Positions 52,056-60,604 of a stretch of 64,000 nucleotides of DNA are shown here, piece by piece. Location of the stretch: the NCBI GenBank assembly GCA_050485685.1, contig JBJHBW010000014.1, forward strand, positions 24,478 to 88,477. Direction: 5' to 3'. The DNA comes from JBJHBP01 sp050485685 (GTDB lineage Bacteria; Pseudomonadota; Gammaproteobacteria; Steroidobacterales; Rariloculaceae). Below the pieces are notes generated by a model. That model was not told the DNA's origin, ran no database searches, and was given only the letters and a program-made list of their open reading frames with translations. The translations under genes and the position numbers were made by a program. Position 1 is the first letter of the stretch. Each line of letters begins with the position of its first letter.

Positions 52056-54107
52056 TCACGCCTTATCGGCGAGCCGGCGCCATCCTTCATGCGGCCTGAA
52101 GCGCGGCCCGTGACGTTCGGCCAGTTCGCTCAGCCGGGTAACAACCTCTTCGATACCCCGATCTCTGGCGTACTGCAGCGGGCCACCGGTGTGCGGCGCG
52201 AAGCCTGTCCCGAACACCACGCCGGCGTCCAGCAGGTCCGCGTCCTCGACCACGTCTTCGTCAAGACAGGCTACCGCCTCGTTGACCAGGGCGAGAATGA
52301 GCCGGTCGGTCAGGTCCCGATCCGGCGCCGGAAAATCGCGGCGCTTCGATGGCTTCCCGCCATCATAAACATAGAATCCATGGCCGGATTTCACACCGAG
52401 TTCGCCGGCATCCACCTTGCTGCGAAGATTATCCGGCACCTCAATACCGAAAGCGGCGCCGAGTATCCCGGCGACGTGCAACGCAACATCAAGTCCCACC
52501 TGATCGGCAAGTTCCACCGGACCCATCGGCATTCCGAAGCGACGCGCTGCCGTGTCTATGGTCTCAAGCGCATGACCTTCCTGATGCGCCACAAGGGCTT
52601 CAAGCATGTAGGGCATGAGCACGCGATTGACGACGAATCCCGGTGCACTGCGACAGGGCAACGGCACTTTGCCAATCTGCGCCACAAACTGCAGGGCCTT
52701 CTCGACGCACTCGTCGCTGGTGTCCCTGCCGCGGATGACTTCCACCAGCGGCAGCTTCGCGACGGGATTGAAGAAGTGAAGGCCGACGAACCGATCCGGT
52801 TTCCTGAGAGCAACCGCAATATCTTCCAGAACGATGCTGGAGGTATTGCTGGCAAGTATGACGTCATCGTCAACATGCTGCTCCAGCTCCCGGAACAGGG
52901 ATCGCTTTGCCTCCAGCTTCTCGACGATGGCTTCTATGACCAGGCCCGCCCCGGCCACAGCCGTGCCATCCGGATCGGCAGTCAGTCGCTGCTCGGCCTG
53001 TTCAGCTTCGCCCGGGCCACGCAGTCGCCGACTGAACAGCTTTCTGGCACGCGCCAGCGCCGGCTTCACGAGATCGAGTGAGCGGTCCTGCAGCGATACC
53101 TTCAAACCTCGCAGGGCACACCAGGCAGCGATGTCGCCACCCATGACGCCTGCGCCCACCACGTGGACGTGATGCATTGCTGTCGACTTCGGCGCCAGAT
53201 TGCGCAAGCGCTCGCGCAGCAAAAACACACGCACGAGATTACGGCAGGTGGGCGACACCAGCAGATTGCCGATGGAGCGGGCTTCCTCGAAGTAGGCCTT
53301 TTCACTCCCGGAGCCACCATGACGTACCCAAAGATCCAGCAGCGCGAATGGAGCAGGATAGTGTTCACGGCGCACACGCCGGGCGACGCGCGCACGGACT
53401 CGGCCGGCGAGAAAGCGACGCGCTGGCGCAAGGTTCAGAAGTCGCAGATACCAGCGCGCACGAAGCGGCCGAGGTTCCTCCCGGATCAGGGCCGCGGCCG
53501 CAGTCTCCAGCCGTTCCGCGGGCGCGATACGGTCAACGAGGCCGACATCGAGCGCATCGGCCGGCGAGACCGATCTGCCGGTGAGCATCAGATCCAGCGC
53601 CCGTGGCGCACCCAGCAGCTGAACCGCCCGTACGGTGCCACCGAAACCCGGATGAATACCCAGCTGAACTTCAGGCAGGCCGAGGTTCGGTCGCCAGCCT
53701 TCGACCGCAACACGGTATCGGCATGCCAGCGCCAGCTCCAGGCCACCGCCCAATGCGAAGCCGTTGATGGCCGCCACGGTGGGGCAGGGAAGCGACTCCA
53801 GCCTAGCCAATAGCGCCTGACCCGCAGCTGCAAGGCGCGCGCCTTCATCGGCACCGGACAGCTGCTGAAACTCCCGGACATCGGCACCGAGAATGAATCC
53901 GCTTGGCTTCGCCGACCTTATGACCACACCGTGCGGCGGCTCCGCATGCAATCCGTTGAGTATGTGCTCGAGTTCCTGAAGGACCTCCCGCGACAGGGTG
54001 TTGGCGCTCGCGTCTGCTTTATCGAGCGTCAGCCAGCAGATGTGCTCGGCATCGAAAGTCTGCCGCCAGTGGCGGTACTCGCCGTTGTCTTCTTGCTTGT
54101 CGGTCAT
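52056..54107 (-). CDS. FadJ-like enoyl-CoA hydratase / 3-hydroxyacyl-CoA dehydrogenase
   Basis: The 683-residue multifunctional protein performs two steps of fatty acid beta-oxidation. Residues about 15-190 are the crotonase domain (GFALGGGLELALACRYRVA, LPEVQLGIHPGFGGT). About 295-475 are the NAD-binding dehydrogenase (VVGAGVMGGDIAAW, SNTSSI, GLHFFNPV), followed by two C-terminal 3HCDH domains. It is slightly shorter than FadB/FadJ (about 715). No thiolase gene lies next to it. ATG at 54107 is preferred; upstream in-frame codons run into the nuclease-like gene. It begins 1 base after that gene. Confidence 0.9.
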   Translation of the reverse strand: MTDKQEDNGEYRHWRQTFDAEHICWLTLDKADASANTLSREVLQELEHILNGLHAEPPHGVVIRSAKPSGFILGADVREFQQLSGADEGARLAAAGQALLARLESLPCPTVAAINGFALGGGLELALACRYRVAVEGWRPNLGLPEVQLGIHPGFGGTVRAVQLLGAPRALDLMLTGRSVSPADALDVGLVDRIAPAERLETAAAALIREEPRPLRARWYLRLLNLAPARRFLAGRVRARVARRVRREHYPAPFALLDLWVRHGGSGSEKAYFEEARSIGNLLVSPTCRNLVRVFLLRERLRNLAPKSTAMHHVHVVGAGVMGGDIAAWCALRGLKVSLQDRSLDLVKPALARARKLFSRRLRGPGEAEQAEQRLTADPDGTAVAGAGLVIEAIVEKLEAKRSLFRELEQHVDDDVILASNTSSIVLEDIAVALRKPDRFVGLHFFNPVAKLPLVEVIRGRDTSDECVEKALQFVAQIGKVPLPCRSAPGFVVNRVLMPYMLEALVAHQEGHALETIDTAARRFGMPMGPVELADQVGLDVALHVAGILGAAFGIEVPDNLRSKVDAGELGVKSGHGFYVYDGGKPSKRRDFPAPDRDLTDRLILALVNEAVACLDEDVVEDADLLDAGVVFGTGFAPHTGGPLQYARDRGIEEVVTRLSELAERHGPRFRPHEGWRRLADKA

Positions 54108-54108
54108 G

Positions 54109-54864
54109 TCAGGCTGCCACGCGGGATGTGTCGCGCACCTCGAAATCGACCACCAGTGGCAGGTGATCCGAAAGCTGCACCCTGGGAATCGCAAAGTGCT
54201 TGACGTCTATACCTTCACCATAGAGCACAAAGTCCAGCTCCTTTCGCGGTGCGTGTGCGGGATAGGAGGGCAGGCTGCGCGTGTTGGCACTTCTCAGGCC
54301 GGCAGCTTTCATGAACAGATAGATTTCATGCTCTCCCCAGAATGTATTGAAATCACCGGCAATCAATACCGGCTTTCTGGATGCCGTAACCAGATCATGC
54401 AGATGCCTCAGCTGTGTCTGTCTGTGCCGGTACTTCAGCGAAAGGTGTACCAGAAAGACCGCACAGTCCTCCAGTTCCAATTCTATGATCAGGCGCTTTA
54501 TTCCCTTCTCGAAATAGTGAAATCGTTCACCGTGCACACGCGGTGCCGCCAGAAATGCATTGGCTTGCTTGCGCACGATGGGCAGATGATGGTTCAGCGA
54601 TGCGGTGCCGTACTTGCACTGATAGACGGAGTAATGTCCCAGCGCATTGGCAATCACCTCCGCCTGGTTGATACGACGTGTCCGTATGGACCCGGTGTCC
54701 ACTTCGATCAGGCCGACGATGTCCGGATCCTGCTCCTTGATGAACTGAGTGATCCTTTCGAGATTGCCCTGGTTGCCGAGCAGATACCCCATTCCGGGCA
54801 GTGCCCAGTGCCCACTGGAACCCAACCCTACGCCATAACGAATGTTGTAAAGCAGCAACCGCAT
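54109..54864 (-). CDS. Endonuclease/exonuclease/phosphatase-family protein
   Basis: The 251-residue protein (ATG at 54864, MRLLLYNIRYGVG) has the EEP fold: the metal-binding glutamate in GLIEVDTGS, IAGDFNTFWG and the C-terminal SDHLPLVVDFEV. The family includes DNase I-like nucleases and phosphodiesterases acting on lipids or nucleotides; the substrate cannot be told. No signal peptide is visible. It may be co-transcribed with the FadJ-like gene and is divergent from the TIR-like gene. Confidence 0.85.
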   Translation of the reverse strand: MRLLLYNIRYGVGLGSSGHWALPGMGYLLGNQGNLERITQFIKEQDPDIVGLIEVDTGSIRTRRINQAEVIANALGHYSVYQCKYGTASLNHHLPIVRKQANAFLAAPRVHGERFHYFEKGIKRLIIELELEDCAVFLVHLSLKYRHRQTQLRHLHDLVTASRKPVLIAGDFNTFWGEHEIYLFMKAAGLRSANTRSLPSYPAHAPRKELDFVLYGEGIDVKHFAIPRVQLSDHLPLVVDFEVRDTSRVAA

Positions 54865-54997
54865 GAGGCTAGTGTACCGGACAGCGGCGTCCGCTTTAAT
54901 GACAAATTCCGACGGAACCTGCGGCGGGAATAGCACCGGATTTGCGCCAGATCAGTACGCAGATCGTTGCAAAAGCCAATGCGCCAGAGTAGGGTCA

Positions 54998-55009
54998 TCT
55001 GACGTCAGA
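54998..55009. promoter_or_regulatory. Perfect palindrome before the TIR-like gene
   Basis: TCTGACGTCAGA is a perfect 12-base palindrome, 23 bases upstream of the ATG of the TIR-like gene. It could be an operator. No regulator gene lies adjacent. Confidence 0.35.
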
Positions 55010-55032
55010 AACCATGTGAAGTTTAACGATCC

Positions 55033-55485
55033 ATGTCGGAACAGAACCCGATTCGCGTCTTCGTAACCCACACCTTTTCCGAGTCACCGGATTATCATCG
55101 GGTATTCGAATACCTGGAGAGTTCTCCGAACTTTTTCTACGTAAACTGCAGCGATCCTGAGCGCGCTCCCGCCAGTGGCGGCCGCGAGGCGCTGAAAGAC
55201 GAGCTGCGCAACCAGATCAAGTCTGCAGAGGTCATCATCGTGCTTGGTTCCCTGTACGCGGCCAATCGTGACTGGGTCAACTACCAGATGGATGCCGCAC
55301 AGGCCTTCGAGCTGCCCCTGATTGCCCTGGAACCGTTTGGCGGCGTCGAACCGATGCCCGCCGAAGTCGCGGCGCGCGCCGATGAGAAGGTCGAGTGGAA
55401 CGAGCGAATCATTGTCGACGCCCTGCGCCGTCAGGCACGGCATGAAGAGACCACACGCTGGGACGTGATTGAGTTCAAGCTCTAG
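55033..55485 (+). CDS. TIR-like (MTH538/ThsB-type) domain protein
   Basis: The 150-residue protein resembles the TIR-like MTH538 family that includes Thoeris ThsB. It starts IRVFVTHTFSES, continues with FFYVNCSDPERA, then LKDELRNQIKSAEVIIVLGSL, the NRDWVNYQMDAAQAFELPLIAL helix-strand unit and PFGGVEPMP. The domain fills the protein, with no membrane or repeat domain. In the window there is no ThsA-like effector, so a Thoeris system is not established. It overlaps the glycerophosphodiesterase gene by 17 bases. Roles in NAD-derived signalling or defence are inference. Confidence 0.75.
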   Translation: MSEQNPIRVFVTHTFSESPDYHRVFEYLESSPNFFYVNCSDPERAPASGGREALKDELRNQIKSAEVIIVLGSLYAANRDWVNYQMDAAQAFELPLIALEPFGGVEPMPAEVAARADEKVEWNERIIVDALRRQARHEETTRWDVIEFKL

Positions 55486-56482
55486 ACAAGCCCACTTGCA
55501 ACCCGAAACACAGCCTCCGCATCCCGTCGTCATCGCGCATCGTGGCGCGAGCGGCTATCTTCCCGAGCACACCCTTGAAGCGAAGGCGCTGGCCTACGGT
55601 CAGGGTGCGGACTTTCTCGAGCAGGATGTGGTGGCAACCCGGGACGGCACGCTGATCGTGCTTCACGACATCCAGCTGGAACCCGTCACCGACGTGGCCC
55701 GTCGGTTTCCCCAGCGATGCCGGGCAGACGGCCATTTTTACGCGATCGACTTCGACATCGACGAAATCCGTCAGCTCCGAGTGACCGGACGCGACAGCGG
55801 CGACAAGGCTTCCGGATCCGTATACGAAGCAGAGAACTATCGGATCCCTACTCTCGAAGAGGAGCTGCAGCTGATCAGCCGCCTGAACAGGGCGACCGGC
55901 CGCCAGGTCGGGATCTATCCGGAGATCAAGCACCCGCAGTGGCATCGCGCGCACGGGATGGACCTGACTCGCATGCTCATTGAGCAGCTCGCCGGGGCAG
56001 GTTACAGGCGCTACACCGATCCGGTGTTCGTGCAATGCTTCGACATCGCTGAGGTGCGTCGCATCCGTGACGAGCTCGGCAGTGCCCTGCGGCTGATCCA
56101 GCTGGTGGACGCCTCACAGACCTATACCCAGCTGCTCACGCGCGCGGGTCTTGCAGAGCTTGCCCGCTATGCCCAGGGTCTGGGTCCGGCCTATGACCAG
56201 CTGGTCACAGCGGATTCGTCTCAGGGCAATACGCAGCCGAGTGAATTGTTCAACCATTCACGGGACGCGGGCCTGCTGCTGCATCCTTACACATTCAAGC
56301 GCCATGACCTTCCGGACTATGCGCCGGAACTGGAACGCCTGCTGGCGCTTTTTCTCGGTGAACTAAGCGTCGACGGTGTCTTCTGTGACTTTCCGGACGT
56401 TGCTGTGGCCATTAGGGATGCAGCCGTTACCACGGGACACACAGGCGGGAAAGCGGCCCTGGTCAGCGATGGCTTTGGATGA
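55469..56482 (+). CDS. glpQ: Glycerophosphodiester phosphodiesterase
   Basis: GlpQ hydrolyses glycerophosphodiesters to glycerol-3-phosphate and an alcohol. The 337-residue TIM barrel shows AHRGASGYLPEHTLEA (catalytic histidine region), EQDVVATRDGTLIVLHD (metal ligands) and YPEIKHPQWH. The start is TTG at 55469 or 55496; no signal peptide is seen, unlike periplasmic E. coli GlpQ, so it may be cytoplasmic like UgpQ, though its sequence is GlpQ-like. The 5' end overlaps the TIR-like gene and the 3' end overlaps the FMN reductase by 20 bases. Confidence 0.9.
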   Translation: MSSSSRQAHLQPETQPPHPVVIAHRGASGYLPEHTLEAKALAYGQGADFLEQDVVATRDGTLIVLHDIQLEPVTDVARRFPQRCRADGHFYAIDFDIDEIRQLRVTGRDSGDKASGSVYEAENYRIPTLEEELQLISRLNRATGRQVGIYPEIKHPQWHRAHGMDLTRMLIEQLAGAGYRRYTDPVFVQCFDIAEVRRIRDELGSALRLIQLVDASQTYTQLLTRAGLAELARYAQGLGPAYDQLVTADSSQGNTQPSELFNHSRDAGLLLHPYTFKRHDLPDYAPELERLLALFLGELSVDGVFCDFPDVAVAIRDAAVTTGHTGGKAALVSDGFG

Positions 56483-57020
56483 AAGCTGTGAACCCTTCCA
56501 GCAGCTCCGCGAGCTGCCCGGCCTGATCCGCGTCACGCAGGCTGCCGTCCGCGTCGAACGCGTTGCCGGCACGCGCCAGGCGGATTGGCGGCCCGTAGTA
56601 CGGTTGCATCCGCAGCGCCCGGATCACCGGCAACCAGGCAGCCTGGCTCATCACGGTCCCGAAGCCTCCAGCCGAGGCGCCGATCAGTGCGACGGGTTTG
56701 TGTCCGAATACCTTCGGGATGTCTGACGCTGGTCGTGACAACCAGTCAAGTGCGTTCTTGAAGACTCCCGGCAGCGAAGCGTTGTACTCCGGCGTGGAAA
56801 GCAGCAAACCGTCAGCCGCCGCGATCGTGTCCTTCAGAACCTGTACAGCCTCGGGGATACCGTCCGAAGCCTCCAGGTCGGCGTCATACAGCGGGATACC
56901 GTGCAGGGTACGGACATCGATCCTACAGCCCGCTGGCGCCAGACGGGATGCTGCTTTGAGCAGCGCAAGGTTGAAGGAGTCTTTTCTGAGACTGCCGCAG
57001 AGGCCGATGATCACAGGCAT
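56463..57020 (-). CDS. NAD(P)H-dependent FMN reductase
   Basis: The 185-residue flavodoxin-fold protein (ATG at 57020, MPVIIGLCGSLRKDSFN) has the FMN phosphate loop GSLRKDSFNLAL and STPEYNASLPGVFKNALDW, the signature of the ChrR/SsuE/ArsH-like reductase group. It may reduce quinones, chromate, azo dyes or free flavin. It converges with glpQ (20-base overlap) and lies 19 bases after the M48 protease gene on the same strand. Confidence 0.9.
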   Translation of the reverse strand: MPVIIGLCGSLRKDSFNLALLKAASRLAPAGCRIDVRTLHGIPLYDADLEASDGIPEAVQVLKDTIAAADGLLLSTPEYNASLPGVFKNALDWLSRPASDIPKVFGHKPVALIGASAGGFGTVMSQAAWLPVIRALRMQPYYGPPIRLARAGNAFDADGSLRDADQAGQLAELLEGFTAFIQSHR

Positions 57021-57039
57021 GGAGGTCGGGTTCGCTTTC

Positions 57040-57846
57040 CTATCGCAGCTGGCAGTTGGCTCGTCCGACGGTATCGAGCGCTTCATTGTACGTAATCAGC
57101 GCTGAGGTCAGCGAACGCACCAGCGAATCCATGCGACGATCATCGGAGGGGTGTGTAGACATCAGTTCCGACTCCCGTCGGTTTCGATCGCGCGACATAC
57201 CCTGCCACAGCGCCAACGAAGCGCGTGGGTCGAACCCGGCTCTGGCCATGTACTGCAGACCTACCAGATCGGCTTCAGTCTCCTGATCACGGGCATAGGG
57301 CAGGTTAAGGCCGAGCATGGCGCTCATGCGGAAATACTCCGGATGGATACCGGTTGCCGCCGATCCCACTATCGTCAGCAGATCCGAGCGACCCGCCTGA
57401 CGGGCACGACGAATCACATGGTCCTCGGTCACGTGCGCCACCTCATGGCCGATCACGGCGGCCAGCTTGTCCTGGTTATCCGCGACCCGCAGCAGGCCGG
57501 TGAAAACACCGATCTTGCCGCCAGGCAGGGCGAACGCATTCACAGAGTCATCCTCGAACACGACCACTTCCCAGGCGATGTCGTCAAATTCCGGCCCGAG
57601 CATGGCCAGAACGCGATGGGCGACACACGCCACATAGTCGTTGACGTTCTGCTCTATGGCGACGGGCATTTCGCGCTTGGCCATGTTCCACTGCAGGCGC
57701 GCCTGGCGATTGATTTCACGTTCGCTGGCACCGAACAGCTGTGCATGCGCGGCAGCCGCGGCAACGAGGAGCGTCGCCGCAACCATTAACAGCAGGGCGT
57801 ATCGGCCCGAAATTCCACGGGACTTGTTTCGGAAGCTCAATCGCAT
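57040..57846 (-). CDS. M48-family zinc metalloprotease (LoiP/YcaL-like)
   Basis: The 268-residue protein has a signal peptide (about 1-35, ending AHAQ) and an M48 peptidase domain. Zinc ligands are His134 and His138 with catalytic Glu135 in GHEVAHVTEDH; the third ligand is the glutamate of ETEADLVGLQYM. The C-terminal MSTHPSDDRRMDSL is conserved. It would act in the periplasm on damaged envelope proteins, as LoiP does; there is no lipobox cysteine, so it is probably soluble. It precedes the FMN reductase by 19 bases. Confidence 0.92.
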   Translation of the reverse strand: MRLSFRNKSRGISGRYALLLMVAATLLVAAAAAHAQLFGASEREINRQARLQWNMAKREMPVAIEQNVNDYVACVAHRVLAMLGPEFDDIAWEVVVFEDDSVNAFALPGGKIGVFTGLLRVADNQDKLAAVIGHEVAHVTEDHVIRRARQAGRSDLLTIVGSAATGIHPEYFRMSAMLGLNLPYARDQETEADLVGLQYMARAGFDPRASLALWQGMSRDRNRRESELMSTHPSDDRRMDSLVRSLTSALITYNEALDTVGRANCQLR

Positions 57847-58143
57847 CGCACGAATCTCCTGCGTCTGGCATTCCAGTCAAGCGTTGCCACGTTGCACTGG
57901 GATCGCAGAGAAAGGCCAGACCTCTCAACTGCTTCAGCGCAACCACAGGGTTAGATTACACCGGCCTGCCTTGGTTCGATTCATGCCGTGGATTGAACCG
58001 GCATTGACGACCGGGCTGGCCCGAATCACCCCGGTGGGGCAAATGTAGCACGGGGAGAGAAGAGTGGGGCGTGCGCCAGTCCGCGCTGCGGATCTGGTCG
58101 GGTCTGGCGTCTGGGGAGAGACGACCCGAAACCGCCCTTTGGC

Positions 58144-58707
58144 TTACCAGGTCGTCCGGCCGCGCGGCATCAGCATCCCCGCGTCCATACTGAGTTGCAG
58201 GAACAGGACGCCCGAGAGACTTGCGTCGCGCCGATTGATGCGATTCACGACCGTTTCAGGCATATACGTGACATTTACCGCCATCCTGGAGTTGCCAACG
58301 CTGAGCATAGGCAGCATCCCGGGAAATGGCTGATTATTGTTAAAGTCACGCCGGGTCATCATGAACCCGACCATACCCACGTCCACATAGAGGTCGCCGG
58401 CAAGGTCCGGCATCAGAAAACGTCGCTTGATACCGCCACCGGCCATGTAGGACATGTCGTTGGAACTGTCGCGGAAGCCGTTGCCGACAACCAGCGGAAC
58501 CCAGCGCGACCGCAGCTCGAACTCGCGCTCAAAACCCAGGCCCCAGTTCTGTTCGTTCCAGTTCTCACTCGCGTTGATATGCACGGCGCGACCGTTAAGG
58601 ACGACATTCCAGTCGTTGGCCACAGCGCTGGCCACACCCGTGAGCCATACGGCCACAACGGTGATCGTTGAGAAGATCAGTCGGCGGAAAGACGACGTCG
58701 AGCGCAT
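58144..58707 (-). CDS. Divergent PagP-like lipid A acyltransferase (inferred)
   Basis: The 187-residue protein has a signal peptide (about 1-30) and a predicted small beta barrel. Aligned by eye with PagP, several hallmarks match: His43 in AVHINASENW, the NEQNWGLGFE segment (PagP NERPWGGGFG), Asp80-Ser81 in GFRDSSND (PagP FKDSWN, the catalytic Asp-Ser), and PFPGMLPMLSVG then VTYMPE (PagP LPVLLPLASVG and MTYIPG). The His-Asp-Ser set needed for palmitoyl transfer to lipid A is therefore present. Identity is low and the C-terminal strand differs. Direct repeats lie in its promoter region. Confidence 0.65.
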   Translation of the reverse strand: MRSTSSFRRLIFSTITVVAVWLTGVASAVANDWNVVLNGRAVHINASENWNEQNWGLGFEREFELRSRWVPLVVGNGFRDSSNDMSYMAGGGIKRRFLMPDLAGDLYVDVGMVGFMMTRRDFNNNQPFPGMLPMLSVGNSRMAVNVTYMPETVVNRINRRDASLSGVLFLQLSMDAGMLMPRGRTTW

Positions 58708-58750
58708 ACCATTTGAGAAGCAAATGACATGCCAGAAACTCTTTCTCTAT

Positions 58751-58780
58751 CTAATCAGAGATTTATCTAATTAACCTAAT
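58751..58780 (-). promoter_or_regulatory. Direct repeats upstream of the PagP-like gene
   Basis: On the minus strand ATTAG occurs at 58780, 58771 and 58755, spaced 9 and 16 bases; two copies extend to TTAGATA. The stretch is AT-rich in a GC-rich genome and lies 44-73 bases before the start codon. Such direct repeats suit a response regulator of the PhoP/OmpR type, which controls pagP in enterics, but the motif is not the known PhoP box. Confidence 0.4.
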
Positions 58781-58864
58781 CACAACTGTAAAATTGCCCG
58801 ACATTGGCCGAGGGCTGCGGAATCAGTCGTCCGTAATGTCGGCCTAGGCGGACGGGGCGCAAAT

Positions 58865-59059
58865 GTGGGAAACGGCGCCGTATTCCGAACCGTCGGAGAC
58901 ATCGAGCGCGAAAATACCCGGGAGAGCTTCGCTCTAGTCAGCCTCGATGGAGACAGCCCCGTCAGGCGGTTCCCGATGAGCGAGTGCTATCGGACAGGAG
59001 ACGGATTGTTGCGCTGTAGTTGGCGCGGCTGGTCGCTGACGGAGCTAGGGCCTCAGTAG
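58865..59059 (+). CDS. Small hypothetical protein
   Basis: A 64-residue frame (GTG start) with balanced composition, ending CSWRGWSLTELGPQ. I recognise no family. It converges with the next small gene (7-base overlap) and has no obvious ribosome-binding site. It may be a real orphan or chance. The nearby inverted repeat CCGACATT (58798-58805) / AATGTCGG (58835-58842) lies just upstream. Confidence 0.3.
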   Translation: MGNGAVFRTVGDIERENTRESFALVSLDGDSPVRRFPMSECYRTGDGLLRCSWRGWSLTELGPQ

Positions 59060-59400
59060 CCGTCGAGGTATCTATCCCAGGCATCGCACGCCCGTTGCAT
59101 TTCTTCCCGCGCGTATTGCCCGCCCGACGTCTGGACGTGCCGCCGCCACTCAAGGCAACGCCTCTCAAGATCTCTGCCGGTGTTGGTTTCAGCGCGTCGA
59201 GCGCGCGCCGCTGCGCGAGAGCGGGCGGCTTGATCGGCGATGGCTTGTTGGGAACGGGAGAGGGTCGAAGAAGTCGATTCCATGAAAGCCGAAGTCGCGC
59301 GCTCCAACCGGTAAAGCGTCCACTGTTCATACGCGAAGGCGGCGACCAGCGCGCCAACGGCGACGGCCGAAGCGATCATCAACCAACGGGACGGTTCCAT
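59053..59400 (-). CDS. Small membrane-anchored hypothetical protein
   Basis: The 115-residue product begins with a single membrane helix (about 6-26, LMIASAVAVGALVAAFAYEQW) followed by a charged, alanine- and arginine-rich helix likely to form a coiled coil (about 40-80) and a C-terminal part with two cysteines (ERRCLEW, QRACDAW). I do not recognise it. An intrinsic terminator ends 48 bases before its ATG. Confidence 0.5.
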   Translation of the reverse strand: MEPSRWLMIASAVAVGALVAAFAYEQWTLYRLERATSAFMESTSSTLSRSQQAIADQAARSRAAARARRAETNTGRDLERRCLEWRRHVQTSGGQYAREEMQRACDAWDRYLDGY

Positions 59401-59447
59401 GGGCCGGAATATAGCGTTGATTCACGGTCTCCGCACGAGCGACGTCA

Positions 59448-59470
59448 CAAAAACGCCCGCCGAAGCGGGC
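59448..59470 (-). terminator. Intrinsic terminator
   Basis: On the minus strand GCCCGC-TTCG-GCGGGC is followed by G and five T residues. It lies 217 bases after the sdmt stop and just upstream of the small membrane protein gene. It most likely ends the betaine methyltransferase transcript. Confidence 0.85.
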
Positions 59471-59686
59471 AATCGACGATTGCTCGGTAACGCGCGGATC
59501 GCCCGACCCCGAAAAGATGCACGGGGGCAGTCAGTATGGCCGGAACAAAGCGCAGCCCGCAGCAGTCCGGTTCACGTAGTGAAGCGCCCAAATCCCCACT
59601 GCGAGAAGTGGCCGTTACTTCGCATAATCTATATTATGACCAATTTCGTTCTACGTGCGAAAAACCGCCGGCATCACGATGCTGTC

Positions 59687-60535
59687 TCAGGGCTTGCGGA
59701 ACCGCAGAATGCCCCACGCGAGATATCCCCTGGTCCCGGCATCAATCCAGTGGCTCAAACCGGTGATCATTCGTTCGATATAGGCCTCCGACACTTTCTC
59801 GGCCAGTTGCGGCCTGCTTGTGCTCAGCACTTCCCGTACGCGGGTGTAATGGCGGACCAACTGGTGCGTCAGTTCATCTGCGCCGACTTCCTGCCAGCCC
59901 AGGCGACGCGCCTCAGCGCGGTAGAACGCAAACGAGCCCAGCGTATCGAGATGGATACGCTCCAGCACCGGACCCAGCACATCGGGCGGACAGTCGTCGG
60001 CCTGCATGGGATCGGTGAAAATCAACTGGCCGCCGGGCCTGAGCACGCGGTCGATCTCGGCCATGACCTGTTCCCGTTGCCCTGAGTGCAGGAAGGAATC
60101 CTGCGACCAGGCGACGTCAAAACTGCCATCCGGGGCCGGGATCTGCTCAAAGCTCGCATCGTGAACGCTGATGCGCTCCGACAGACCGGCCTGTGCCGTG
60201 AGTTCGCGATTGCGACGATTCTGCGCTTCGCTGAGATTCACACAGCTGACGCTGCAACCGTATTGCCTTGCCAGCCAGCGCGCGGCCCCACCGTAACCGG
60301 CACCGAGATCCACGACCCGCGTCTCCGGTCCCAGACCGGTGAGTTTGCCGGCCATGGTTCTGACTGTCCGTTCCGAGGCTGTCGCGATATCCTCGTCCTC
60401 GGACTCATACAGCCCGATGTGGATATCCTCGCCACCCCAGACGTGATAATAGAAATTGTCGGCATCGTCACTGTTGTAATACTCGCGCGCCGTCTGTACG
60501 ACCTCCGAATAATGCTCCGCTGCTGACTCATTCAT
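59687..60535 (-). CDS. Sarcosine/dimethylglycine N-methyltransferase
   Basis: The 282-residue SAM-dependent enzyme matches SDMT, which methylates sarcosine and dimethylglycine to glycine betaine, a compatible solute. It starts MNESAAEHYSEVVQTAREYYN, then FYYHVWGGEDIHIGLY, the SAM motif VVDLGAGYGGAARWLA and WSQDSFLHS. ATG at 60535 is preferred. It lies 69 bases after the glycine/sarcosine enzyme in one operon. No metK or ahcY for SAM recycling is adjacent. Confidence 0.92.
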   Translation of the reverse strand: MNESAAEHYSEVVQTAREYYNSDDADNFYYHVWGGEDIHIGLYESEDEDIATASERTVRTMAGKLTGLGPETRVVDLGAGYGGAARWLARQYGCSVSCVNLSEAQNRRNRELTAQAGLSERISVHDASFEQIPAPDGSFDVAWSQDSFLHSGQREQVMAEIDRVLRPGGQLIFTDPMQADDCPPDVLGPVLERIHLDTLGSFAFYRAEARRLGWQEVGADELTHQLVRHYTRVREVLSTSRPQLAEKVSEAYIERMITGLSHWIDAGTRGYLAWGILRFRKP

Positions 60536-60604
60536 CGCTCGTCTCATCCCATCTGCCTCCGCGGTACCGCTGGCTGAATCGGGCCAATGCCTCCATCGAG
60601 CCGA

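Noticed and set aside
55033..55485. Complete Thoeris defence system
   Set aside because: Only a ThsB-like domain is present; no ThsA (SIR2/SLOG or membrane effector) lies within the window.
57847..58143. Gene or RNA in the 297-base gap between the M48 protease and PagP-like genes
   Set aside because: Frames here lack start signals and recognisable products, and no clear hairpin-T-run terminator is present; I see nothing I can support.
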